NCBI GenBank assembly: GCA_902496345.1
Contig: CABVAP010000087.1
Span: 1-9,627, forward strand
Length of the DNA stretch: 9,627 bases
From: an uncultured Eubacteriales bacterium
Lineage (GTDB): Bacteria > Bacillota > Clostridia > Lachnospirales > CAG-274
Direction: 5' to 3'
The notes beneath the pieces are model-generated. The model was not told the origin of the DNA and ran no database searches. It worked only from the letters and a program-made list of their open reading frames with translations. The translations under genes and the position numbers were made by a program. The number at the start of each line of letters is the position of its first letter. The stretch's first letter is position 1. Of this stretch, positions 1 through 5,156 are shown one piece after another.

Positions 1-7
1 TTTAGGT

Positions 8-47
8 CAAGCCTTTTCAAAGGCTTGTGGGTGTGGGCAAAGCCCAC
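8..47. repeat. Two adjacent hairpins in left-end repeat cluster
   Basis: Two palindromes lie side by side. CAAGCCTTT (8-16) pairs with AAAGGCTTG (19-27), and GTGGGC (33-38) pairs with GCCCAC (42-47) around an AAA loop. The second is a shorter version of the hairpin at 63-79 and is followed by a similar CGGTTTT tail, so 33-53 and 63-86 look like degenerate tandem units. The upstream gene is outside the window, so a role as its terminator cannot be judged. Confidence 0.6.
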
Positions 48-56
48 GGTTTTAAA

Positions 57-96
57 GGGGTGGTGGGGCAAAGCCCCACGGTCTTTGACAAACCCC
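57..96 (+). repeat. 40-bp hairpin repeat, left copy of an inverted pair
   Basis: The core GTGGGGC (63-69) and GCCCCAC (73-79) form a perfect 7-bp stem with an AAA loop. The outer GGGGT (57-61) can pair with ACCCC (92-96). The whole 40-mer matches the reverse complement of 9441-9480 at 39 of 40 positions; the difference is CTTTGAC here against CTTAGAC there. It is much more GC-rich than the DNA next to it and has no coding potential. It is best read as one member of a dispersed intergenic repeat family (REP- or MITE-like). That family status is inferred from the copies in this window. Confidence 0.8.
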
Positions 97-346
97 AATT
101 TTAATAAACTATGTTTTTGTATCTGTCTTAAATTGTGCTAGTAAATAAAGTATATTTTTGAATAAAATTAAAACACTCTGAAAATTTGGGGGGTTGTAAA
201 AATCTGTTTTTTGAACTTGCAAACTATATTGAAGTGTAGTATAATGACCGTAATTATATATACTAAAAAAGTTTATAAATATCAAATAATTTTTAAAGTA
301 AATAAGTGTTTTTTTAACTTACTTATTTATTGAAAGGATTTTAAAA
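97..346. other. Non-coding region upstream of wecB
   Basis: This 250-nt AT-rich stretch has no credible ORF. It contains the promoter candidate at 217-245, then roughly 95 nt of untranslated leader. A 9-bp AU-only inverted repeat, TAAATAAGT (299-307) with ACTTATTTA (321-329), sits just ahead of the ribosome-binding site AAGGA (334-338). That stem is weak and may be chance in such AT-rich DNA. Confidence 0.6.
217..245 (+). promoter_or_regulatory. Candidate sigma-A promoter for wecB
   Basis: A perfect -10 box TATAAT (240-245) lies 17 bp downstream of a -35-like TTGCAA (217-222, 4 of 6 matches). The predicted start of transcription is near 252, about 95 nt before the wecB ATG. The -10 and the spacing are good and the -35 is weak. 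TTGAAC at 211-216 resembles a -35 better but leaves a 23-bp spacer, which is too long. Confidence 0.45.
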
Positions 347-1495
347 ATGGCAGAAAAAATAAAAGTTATGAGTATTTTTGGGACAAGACCCGAAGCTACA
401 AAAATGGCACCACTTATCAAAGTTATGGAGGAAAACGAAAACATCGACCCTATCATCTGTGTTACAGCACAGCACAGACAGATGTTAGACCAAGTTCTTG
501 ATATTTTTGGGATTACTCCACACTATGACCTTGATATTATGCAACAAAAACAAACACTTACTGACATCACTACAAAAGCTTTAAAAGGTCTTGAGGGTGT
601 TATGAAAGAGGCTAAACCTGACATAGTTCTTGTACACGGTGATACAACAACTACTTTTGCTGGCTCTCTCGCTGCTTTTTACAGTCAAATAAAAATTGGT
701 CACGTTGAGGCTGGTCTTAGAACTTATGACAAATTTCAGCCTTTCCCTGAGGAAATGAACAGACGTCTAACAGGTGCTATGGCTGACTTACACTTTGCAC
801 CAACTAAACTTGCAAAAGAACATTTACTTAAAGAAAATATCGGTGAAGACGGTATCTTTATTACAGGAAACACAGCCGTTGACTGTCTTAAAACTACTAT
901 TGAAAAAGACTATAAATTTGCCCTCGATGAACTTAATCACATCGATTACAAAAACAAAAGGGTTATTACTATGACTGCCCACAGAAGAGAAAACCTCGGT
1001 GAACCTCTTGAAAATATATGCAGAGCTGTTTATCGAATTGTTGAGGACAACCCTGATGTTGAGGTTGTTTATGCTGTTCACTTTAACCCTCTTGTACAGG
1101 AAGTTGCAAGAAGAGTTTTAGGTGGTCACCCTAGAATACATTTAACTGACCCTATCGATATGAAAGATATGCACAACCTTATGAACTTATCTTATTTCGT
1201 TATGACTGATTCTGGTGGATTACAAGAAGAAGTACCATCTATGGGCAAACCTGTTCTTGTACTTAGAAACGTTACTGAAAGACCAGAGGGTGTTGAAGCT
1301 GGAACTTTACGTCTTGCCGGCGTTGAAGAAGAAAATATTTACAAAGAAGCGAATACTTTATTGCACGATAGGAAAGTATATGAAAAAATGGCACAGGCAA
1401 GAAATCCTTTTGGTGACGGTTACGCTGCTGAAAGAATTGTTGATGCAATTTTATACCACTTTGGAATTTTGAGCGAAAGACCAAAGGATTATTAA
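347..1495 (+). CDS. wecB: UDP-N-acetylglucosamine 2-epimerase (non-hydrolysing)
   Basis: This 382-residue cytosolic enzyme interconverts UDP-GlcNAc and UDP-ManNAc, which supplies ManNAc for teichoic-acid linkage units or other surface glycans. The length is normal for the family. Visible motifs are FGTRPEATKMAPL (11-23), HGDTTTT (97-103), HVEAGLRT (119-126), PEEMNRR (134-140), TAHRREN (210-216), DSGGLQEE (288-295) and RPEGVEAGT (312-320). D99, E121, E135/E136 and H212 correspond to the acidic and histidine residues known as catalytic in E. coli WecB. The ATG start has AAGGA about 8 nt upstream, and the protein begins at the usual MAEKIKVMSIFGTRPE position. In Bacillus the orthologue is called mnaA and also lies just upstream of atpI, so this placement is conserved. 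Most Arg codons are AGA, unlike the CGT-richer atpA and atpD, which suggests more modest expression. Confidence 0.95.
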   Translation: MAEKIKVMSIFGTRPEATKMAPLIKVMEENENIDPIICVTAQHRQMLDQVLDIFGITPHYDLDIMQQKQTLTDITTKALKGLEGVMKEAKPDIVLVHGDTTTTFAGSLAAFYSQIKIGHVEAGLRTYDKFQPFPEEMNRRLTGAMADLHFAPTKLAKEHLLKENIGEDGIFITGNTAVDCLKTTIEKDYKFALDELNHIDYKNKRVITMTAHRRENLGEPLENICRAVYRIVEDNPDVEVVYAVHFNPLVQEVARRVLGGHPRIHLTDPIDMKDMHNLMNLSYFVMTDSGGLQEEVPSMGKPVLVLRNVTERPEGVEAGTLRLAGVEEENIYKEANTLLHDRKVYEKMAQARNPFGDGYAAERIVDAILYHFGILSERPKDY

Positions 1496-1601
1496 AATAT
1501 AGATTTAAGGCTTAAAAAATTTACAGGACTTAAAAGAGTAAAAGAACTTGCAGAGTGTCGAAAAATTTTATGTGAAAATAGATAGGATAGGGTGAAACAA
1601 T

Positions 1602-1928
1602 ATGAAAGACATTATGAAAGCACTATCAATGCTGACTCAGGTCGGTATTTCAATGCTTGTTCCTATTTTACTATGTATATGGATTGGAAAATATTTAGAC
1701 AGAACATTTGACACAGGTGTTACTTTTTTGATTATTTTCATTTTTCTTGGAGTAGGCAGTGCGTTTAAAACCCTTTATTCTATGACTGTTGAAAAATACA
1801 AAAAAGAGGCCTTAAAGGAACAGGCTGAATTTGACAGGCTTAGTGGTAAAAACCTTGTTAAAGACAGCGAAAATGATGAAAATTCAGATGATTTGGATTC
1901 AAAAGATGATGATTACAAAGAAAATTAG
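1602..1928 (+). CDS. atpZ: AtpZ/AtpI-family small membrane protein
   Basis: This 108-residue protein has two predicted membrane helices (about 9-29 and 38-59) with GKYLDRTF (29-36) in the connecting turn. That layout is typical of the AtpZ/'F0F1-ATPase gene 1' family encoded ahead of atpI in many Firmicutes. After the second helix comes a basic stretch and then a strongly acidic tail: residues 88-107 contain 11 Asp/Glu. Family work in Bacillus links AtpZ and AtpI to Mg2+ supply or ATP synthase assembly; nothing here decides between these. The start is supported by a GGATAGGGTGA ribosome-site region about 7 nt upstream. It lies 106 nt after wecB, with no clear promoter or terminator between them, and 17 nt before atpI. 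The symbol rests on family and position. Confidence 0.75.
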   Translation: MKDIMKALSMLTQVGISMLVPILLCIWIGKYLDRTFDTGVTFLIIFIFLGVGSAFKTLYSMTVEKYKKEALKEQAEFDRLSGKNLVKDSENDENSDDLDSKDDDYKEN

Positions 1929-1945
1929 AAAGGAGTGATACCTTT

Positions 1946-2359
1946 ATGTTTAAAATATTTAAAACTTCGGAAACTAGTAAGCGACTTATGAAAGCTATGC
2001 TTGCCTTTTGCCTTATTTGTCTTGGGGTTGGGGTGATTATTACTCAAATATATTTCCCAACAGAAACTTTTAAATATGTTTATGGTGTTATTTTTGGAAC
2101 TGTTTTTGCTATATTAAAGCTTATTCTTCTTGAAAGGTCTTTAAACAAGGCATCTAACTTCCAACAGGAGGCACAGGCCCAAAACTACATTAGATTACAC
2201 TATATGCTCCGTTACTTCTTGACAGGTGTTGTTATGGCTGTTGCTGCTATTAACGGTGGCATTGCTGGGATAATTGGCGTTTTCGTTTCTATATTCTCTT
2301 TACGCCCTGCAACTATTATTGTCGGAAAGCAATACAAAAAGGAAGAAAACAAGATATAA
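1946..2359 (+). CDS. atpI: ATP synthase subunit I (AtpI), assembly factor
   Basis: This 137-residue membrane protein has four hydrophobic segments (about 16-35, 44-62, 85-103 and 105-120), a short basic N-terminus and the charged C-terminal end KQYKKEENKI (128-137). Size, topology and position before atpB fit the ATP-synt_I family. AtpI is not part of the finished enzyme. In Na+-ATP synthases, including those of Ilyobacter and Acetobacterium, it is known to help assemble or stabilise the c-ring, which agrees with the Na+-type c subunit encoded further on. The ribosome site AAAGGAGTGAT (1929-1939) is close to ideal, 6 nt before the ATG. The gene ends 5 nt before a hairpin (2365-2396) and 473 nt before atpB, an unusually wide gap in an atp cluster. 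Confidence 0.85.
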   Translation: MFKIFKTSETSKRLMKAMLAFCLICLGVGVIITQIYFPTETFKYVYGVIFGTVFAILKLILLERSLNKASNFQQEAQAQNYIRLHYMLRYFLTGVVMAVAAINGGIAGIIGVFVSIFSLRPATIIVGKQYKKEENKI

Positions 2360-2364
2360 GACAG

Positions 2365-2396
2365 TTAAGACCGTGGGGCAAGTCCCAAGGTCTTAA
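2365..2396 (+). terminator. Hairpin after atpI; possible attenuator or repeat relic
   Basis: TTAAGACC (2365-2372) pairs perfectly with GGTCTTAA (2389-2396). After a G/A mismatch the stem continues as TGGG (2374-2377) with CCCA (2384-2387), giving 12 pairs around a 6-nt loop. It begins 5 nt after the atpI stop. The downstream tract TGTTTTC is only partly T-rich, so termination would probably be incomplete. The left arm shares the 14-mer TAAGACCGTGGGGC with the right-end repeat (9451-9464), so it may be a remodelled member of the same repeat family. Confidence 0.5.
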
Positions 2397-2637
2397 TGTT
2401 TTCAAAAGAAGTGGGTTAGCATTGGCAAATTTACAGAATACAATTTTTTGTTTTGATGCAATTTTACTATTTCGATGTTAAAAAACTTGATTAGTTTTCT
2501 GGTCGATTGGAATTTTAAAAAAAAAACAATATTTTTTTGTGATTGTTTTTGATGAATTACACAGTTTTGTGTTAAATTTATGTTAATATATAAACAGGTG
2601 GTTTGACTTTTATAACTATAAAAATACTTTTTTTCTA

Positions 2638-2674
2638 TTGATTTTTTGAAATAAAAGTGTTAAAATCTTATCAT
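2638..2674 (+). promoter_or_regulatory. Overlapping sigma-A promoter candidates for atpB-C
   Basis: TTGAAA (2646-2651) and TATCAT (2669-2674) each match consensus at 5 of 6 positions, with an ideal 17-bp spacer. Overlapping it, TTGATT (2638-2643, 4 of 6) and TAAAAT (2661-2666, 5 of 6) are also 17 bp apart. Transcription would start near 2673-2681 and leave a leader of about 150 nt before atpB. The region is very AT-rich, so one of the pairs could be chance. Confidence 0.5.
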
Positions 2675-2735
2675 AATGTTAAAATAATAACTAAATAATG
2701 AGATTTTATGTTTACACGCTGATTTTTGTTCTTTC

Positions 2736-2794
2736 GGAAAAGGTTTCTTTTCCTTTAGATATAAAAGAAATATGGCCTTTTTCCCGTATTTCTT
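2736..2794 (+). promoter_or_regulatory. Structured 5' leader of atpB
   Basis: Two hairpins follow the predicted transcription start. GGAAAAG (2736-2742) pairs with CTTTTCC (2747-2753). AAGAAATATGG (2765-2775) pairs with CCGTATTTCTT (2784-2794): 11 pairs including one G-T wobble, around an 8-nt loop. No T-tract follows the second hairpin, so it is not a standard terminator. It ends about 20 nt before the strong ribosome site AAGGAGGT (2816-2823). A role in mRNA stability or regulation is inference; I recognise no riboswitch class. Confidence 0.4.
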
Positions 2795-2832
2795 GAAATA
2801 ATCAAAAAAATAAGGAAGGAGGTATAATTACC

Positions 2833-3555
2833 ATGAATTTCTTAATTGGACTCTCTGAGGGTGGCCTTGACATTTACAACAAAGTTCTTGTCGATGATTT
2901 CCTCGGTACAGGCTTTAGGATTACCACAACTATCAGAAATACTTGGATAATTATGGGTGTGCTTATCCTTTTTGCAATCATTGTTAGAATTAAATTTAGA
3001 AACTTTAAAGAAGTTCCTGAATCTGGTTTTCAGAATTTTATCGAATTGATTGTTGAGTCTATGCACAATTTCGTTGAGTCTAATATGGGTACAAAATACA
3101 GCTATTTCGGTAACTGGTTCTTTGGTGTTTTTGCATTCATTTTAGTTTCAAACCTTGTCGGACTTATCGGTCTTAGAGCCCCTACTGCTGACCTTGCAAC
3201 TACAGCTTGTTTAGGTTTCTCTACATTCTTTTTAATTCACTTTATGGGTATCATTAAAGGCAGAAAAGAATATTTTAAAGGTTATCTTGACCCATTCTTC
3301 TTCTGGATACCTATGAACATCATCAGTGCACTTGCAACGCCTGTTTCATTGAGTTTCCGTCTTTTTGGTAATATCCTTGGCGGTTCTATCATTATGGCGT
3401 TATTCTATCAGTTGCCAGCTTATGTTAAGATAGGTATTCCTGCTGCACTTCACGTTTATTTTGATGTTTTTGCCGGATTCTTACAGACTTTCATCTTTGT
3501 TATGTTAAGTATGTCTTTCATCGCTGATAAAATCCCTGAAGACACTAAAAACTGA
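2833..3555 (+). CDS. atpB: F-type ATP synthase subunit a
   Basis: This 240-residue integral membrane stator subunit forms the ion half-channels next to the c-ring. The essential arginine is R176 in SLSFRLFGN (172-180), equivalent to E. coli aR210. The final helix carries FLQTFIFVMLSMSF (216-229), with Q218 at the position of the conserved E. coli Q252. Hydrophobic segments lie at about 37-53, 95-115, 122-142, 155-170, 172-194 and 205-232. The length is normal for Firmicutes. The ATG follows AAGGAGGT (2816-2823) with a spacing of about 9 nt. It is the first gene of the structural operon and has its own predicted promoter. Sequence of subunit a alone does not tell Na+ from H+ coupling; that call rests on subunit c. 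Confidence 0.96.
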   Translation: MNFLIGLSEGGLDIYNKVLVDDFLGTGFRITTTIRNTWIIMGVLILFAIIVRIKFRNFKEVPESGFQNFIELIVESMHNFVESNMGTKYSYFGNWFFGVFAFILVSNLVGLIGLRAPTADLATTACLGFSTFFLIHFMGIIKGRKEYFKGYLDPFFFWIPMNIISALATPVSLSFRLFGNILGGSIIMALFYQLPAYVKIGIPAALHVYFDVFAGFLQTFIFVMLSMSFIADKIPEDTKN

Positions 3556-3599
3556 GAACTAACAAAAACGGCAAAATAAGTTATTAATTTATTAAAAAT

Positions 3600-3625
3600 T
3601 TTATTTTTAAGGAGGATTTCTTATT
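3600..3625 (+). promoter_or_regulatory. AU-rich translation initiation region of atpE
   Basis: A strong ribosome site AAGGAGGA (3609-3616) is preceded by a T/A-only run (about 3581-3608) and followed by ATG at 3626. Subunit c is needed in about ten or more copies per complex. In E. coli a U-rich enhancer ahead of atpE provides this; the same layout here suggests, but does not prove, the same solution. Confidence 0.4.
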
Positions 3626-3910
3626 ATGGAAAATCAAATTCAAAGTATTGACCCACAGGCATTTATTTTAGGTTGTTCTGCTATCGGTGCAGGTTTAGCT
3701 GTTATCGCTGGTATCGGACCTGGTATCGGACAAGGTTATGCTGCTGGTAAAGGTTGTGAAGCTGTTGGTCGTCAGCCTGAAGCTAGAGGTACTATTATGT
3801 CTACTATGCTCCTTGGTGCTGCCGTTGCTGAAACAACTGGTATCTACGGTTTGGTTGTAGCTATGATTCTTTTATTCGCTAACCCACTTGTTGGTATGCT
3901 TAGCAAATAA
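3626..3910 (+). CDS. atpE: F-type ATP synthase subunit c, predicted Na+-binding
   Basis: This 94-residue hairpin protein forms the rotary c-ring. Helix 1 (about 12-38) carries the glycine-packing run AGIGPGIGQG (28-37), the polar loop contains RQP (49-51), and helix 2 (about 56-90) carries the ion-binding carboxylate E69 in VAETTGIY (67-74). P32, Q36, V67, E69, T70 and Y74 line up, with a constant offset of 4, with P28, Q32, V63, E65, S66 and Y70 of the Ilyobacter tartaricus Na+ c-ring; only Ser to Thr differs. Gln in helix 1 together with Glu-Ser/Thr in helix 2 is the accepted Na+ signature, so Na+ coupling is a well-supported prediction. The gene is a single-hairpin c with a ribosome site of AAGGAGGA. 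Its codons are dominated by GGT, GCT and ATC, as expected for high expression. Confidence 0.97.
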   Translation: MENQIQSIDPQAFILGCSAIGAGLAVIAGIGPGIGQGYAAGKGCEAVGRQPEARGTIMSTMLLGAAVAETTGIYGLVVAMILLFANPLVGMLSK

Positions 3911-3924
3911 GAAATTATTTATTA

Positions 3925-3976
3925 CTTTCGGAAATTTAGACCGAATTTAATTTGTTATAATTAAACCGAAAGGAGG
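3925..3976 (+). promoter_or_regulatory. Possible alternative RNA hairpins over atpF ribosome site
   Basis: CTTTCGG (3925-3931) is perfectly complementary to CCGAAAG (3966-3972), which overlaps the atpF ribosome site AAGGAGG (3970-3976). The same left arm can instead pair TTCGG (3927-3931) with the nearer CCGAA (3941-3945), leaving the ribosome site free. The two pairings exclude each other. Control of b translation relative to c is an inference from these complementarities. Confidence 0.3.
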
Positions 3977-3986
3977 TTATTATCTC

Positions 3987-4604
3987 TTGGAAACTTACAT
4001 TGTTAATTTAGATTCTAACACAGCTACTGTCGCTGACGCTAAAGCTGTTAATGAAGTTGCAACCGAAACTACAACTTCTGCTGAAGGTCAGGAATTTATC
4101 CTTGGATTAGATGCTGACTTACTTAGAGATTTAGGTTTTCAGCTCTTAAATACTTGTATACTTTGTGCTGTTTTAGCTTATCTTCTTTACAAACCTGTTA
4201 AAAATATGCTTGCTGCTAGACGTGAGAAAATCGAAGGTCAGATTAATTCTGCTGAAACTCAACTTGCAGAAGCTAATAAGTTAAAAGCTGAATATGAGAA
4301 AAAACTCAGCGAAATTGATAAAGAAACTGAAGCTATTTTAGGTGAAGCAAGAAACAGAGGTGCTCAGAGAGAGCAAGAAATTATTGCTGAAGCTAAAAAA
4401 GAGGCCGAAACTCTTAAAAACAGAGCTATGGTCGATATTCAAAGAGAACAGGAAAAAGCCAAAGACGAAATCAAAAAGCAAATTATCGAGGTTTCCTCAC
4501 TTATGGCAGGCAAATTCGTTGCTGCCTCTATCGACCAGAATGAACAGAACAAGCTGGTTGATGAAGTTATTTCAGATTTGGAGGAAGTTAAATGGCTCAG
4601 TTAG
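3987..4604 (+). CDS. atpF: F-type ATP synthase subunit b (long N-terminus)
   Basis: This 205-residue peripheral-stalk subunit has one membrane helix (about 51-68, FQLLNTCILCAVLAYLLY) followed by a long charged coiled coil (about 72-170) that holds F1 through delta. The start is TTG, chosen because AGGAGG (3971-3976) lies 10 nt upstream and there is no ATG before codon 74, inside the stalk. This gives about 45 residues before the membrane helix, rich in Thr, Ala, Glu and Asp (1-35) and then GLDADLL (40-46). Most b subunits have only a short N-terminus. From memory, related Clostridia also have a segment like GLDxxLL before the helix, so part of the extension may be a lineage trait. It would face outside the cell. 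The gene overlaps atpH by 13 nt. Confidence 0.93.
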   Translation: METYIVNLDSNTATVADAKAVNEVATETTTSAEGQEFILGLDADLLRDLGFQLLNTCILCAVLAYLLYKPVKNMLAARREKIEGQINSAETQLAEANKLKAEYEKKLSEIDKETEAILGEARNRGAQREQEIIAEAKKEAETLKNRAMVDIQREQEKAKDEIKKQIIEVSSLMAGKFVAASIDQNEQNKLVDEVISDLEEVKWLS

Positions 4605-5137
4605 TCGCAAACAGATATGCAAATGCACTTTTTGATTTAGCTTTGGAAAATTCAAAAATTGACGTTTTTGAAGAGGAAATTAAACTTGTTCTTGACACTA
4701 TTAAAAGCGACAAAGAATTTTTGCTCGTTTTAAATCACCCTCAAGTTTCAGGTGATGAAAAATTTGATGTCCTTGAAAAAGCCTTTAAAGGTAAAATCTC
4801 AGACGAAATTATTGGTTTGTTCTCTGTTGCTTTGAGAAAAAACAGAGAAACAGAAATTGTTAATATGCTTGAATTATTTGTTAAAAAAGCCGAAGACCAC
4901 AAAGGTATCGAAACTGCCTATGTTACTTCTGCTATACCTTTGACAGATGCTCAGCTTACTAGCATTAAAGAAAAATTATCTCAAAATTTGAATAAGCAGA
5001 TTTTTATTCAAGCTGATGTTGATTCATCTTTATTAGGCGGCGTTCGTATTAAAGTCGCAGGTCACGTTATTGATGGTACTATCAAGGCTAAACTTGATGA
5101 CCTTAAAAGTCAGCTTTTGAATATTCATCTCGCATAG
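4592..5137 (+). CDS. atpH: F-type ATP synthase subunit delta
   Basis: This 181-residue soluble stalk protein joins the top of F1 to subunit b. The N-terminal domain opens with VANRYANALFDLA (5-17), a conserved delta/OSCP start. The C-terminal part has the delta signature around DSSLLGGVRIKVAGHVIDG (144-162). The length is typical. The ATG lies inside the end of atpF (13-nt overlap), and its ribosome site GGAGG (4580-4584) is within the atpF coding sequence, so translation of b and delta is probably coupled. atpA follows after 19 nt. Confidence 0.95.
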   Translation: MAQLVANRYANALFDLALENSKIDVFEEEIKLVLDTIKSDKEFLLVLNHPQVSGDEKFDVLEKAFKGKISDEIIGLFSVALRKNRETEIVNMLELFVKKAEDHKGIETAYVTSAIPLTDAQLTSIKEKLSQNLNKQIFIQADVDSSLLGGVRIKVAGHVIDGTIKAKLDDLKSQLLNIHLA

Positions 5138-5156
5138 TAAAGGAGTGTAACTCGTA

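Larger units (their letters stand above)
2360..2832. other. 473-nt non-coding gap between atpI and atpB
   Basis: No supported gene lies here. The gap contains a repeat-related hairpin (2365-2396), a 9-bp AU stem AAAAACAAT (2522-2530) with ATTGTTTTT (2542-2550), a tandem pair of promoter candidates (2638-2674), and a leader with two hairpins (2736-2794). The remainder is AT-rich sequence in which I see no further signal. Confidence 0.7.

Noticed and set aside
88..196. Inverted match between ACAAACCCCAATTTT (88-102) and AAAATTTGGGGGGTTGT (180-196)
   Set aside because: The match needs insertions of T and G and lies in simple A/T and G runs, so it is not convincing as a defined element end.
1496..1601. 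Promoter between wecB and atpZ (TTTACA at 1520, TTGCAG at 1548)
   Set aside because: Neither -35-like hexamer has a reasonable -10 at 16-18 bp.
2516..2550. AU stem 2522-2530/2542-2550 as an intrinsic terminator
   Set aside because: The stem is A/T-rich with an 11-nt loop and would be too weak to terminate reliably; it is plausible by chance in this composition.
2698..2796. 32-codon ORF in the atpB leader (begins MRFYVYTLIF)
   Set aside because: It has no ribosome-binding site in the AT-only sequence before its ATG, its frame coincides with the two leader hairpins, and its composition is not distinctive. A leader peptide cannot be excluded but is unsupported.
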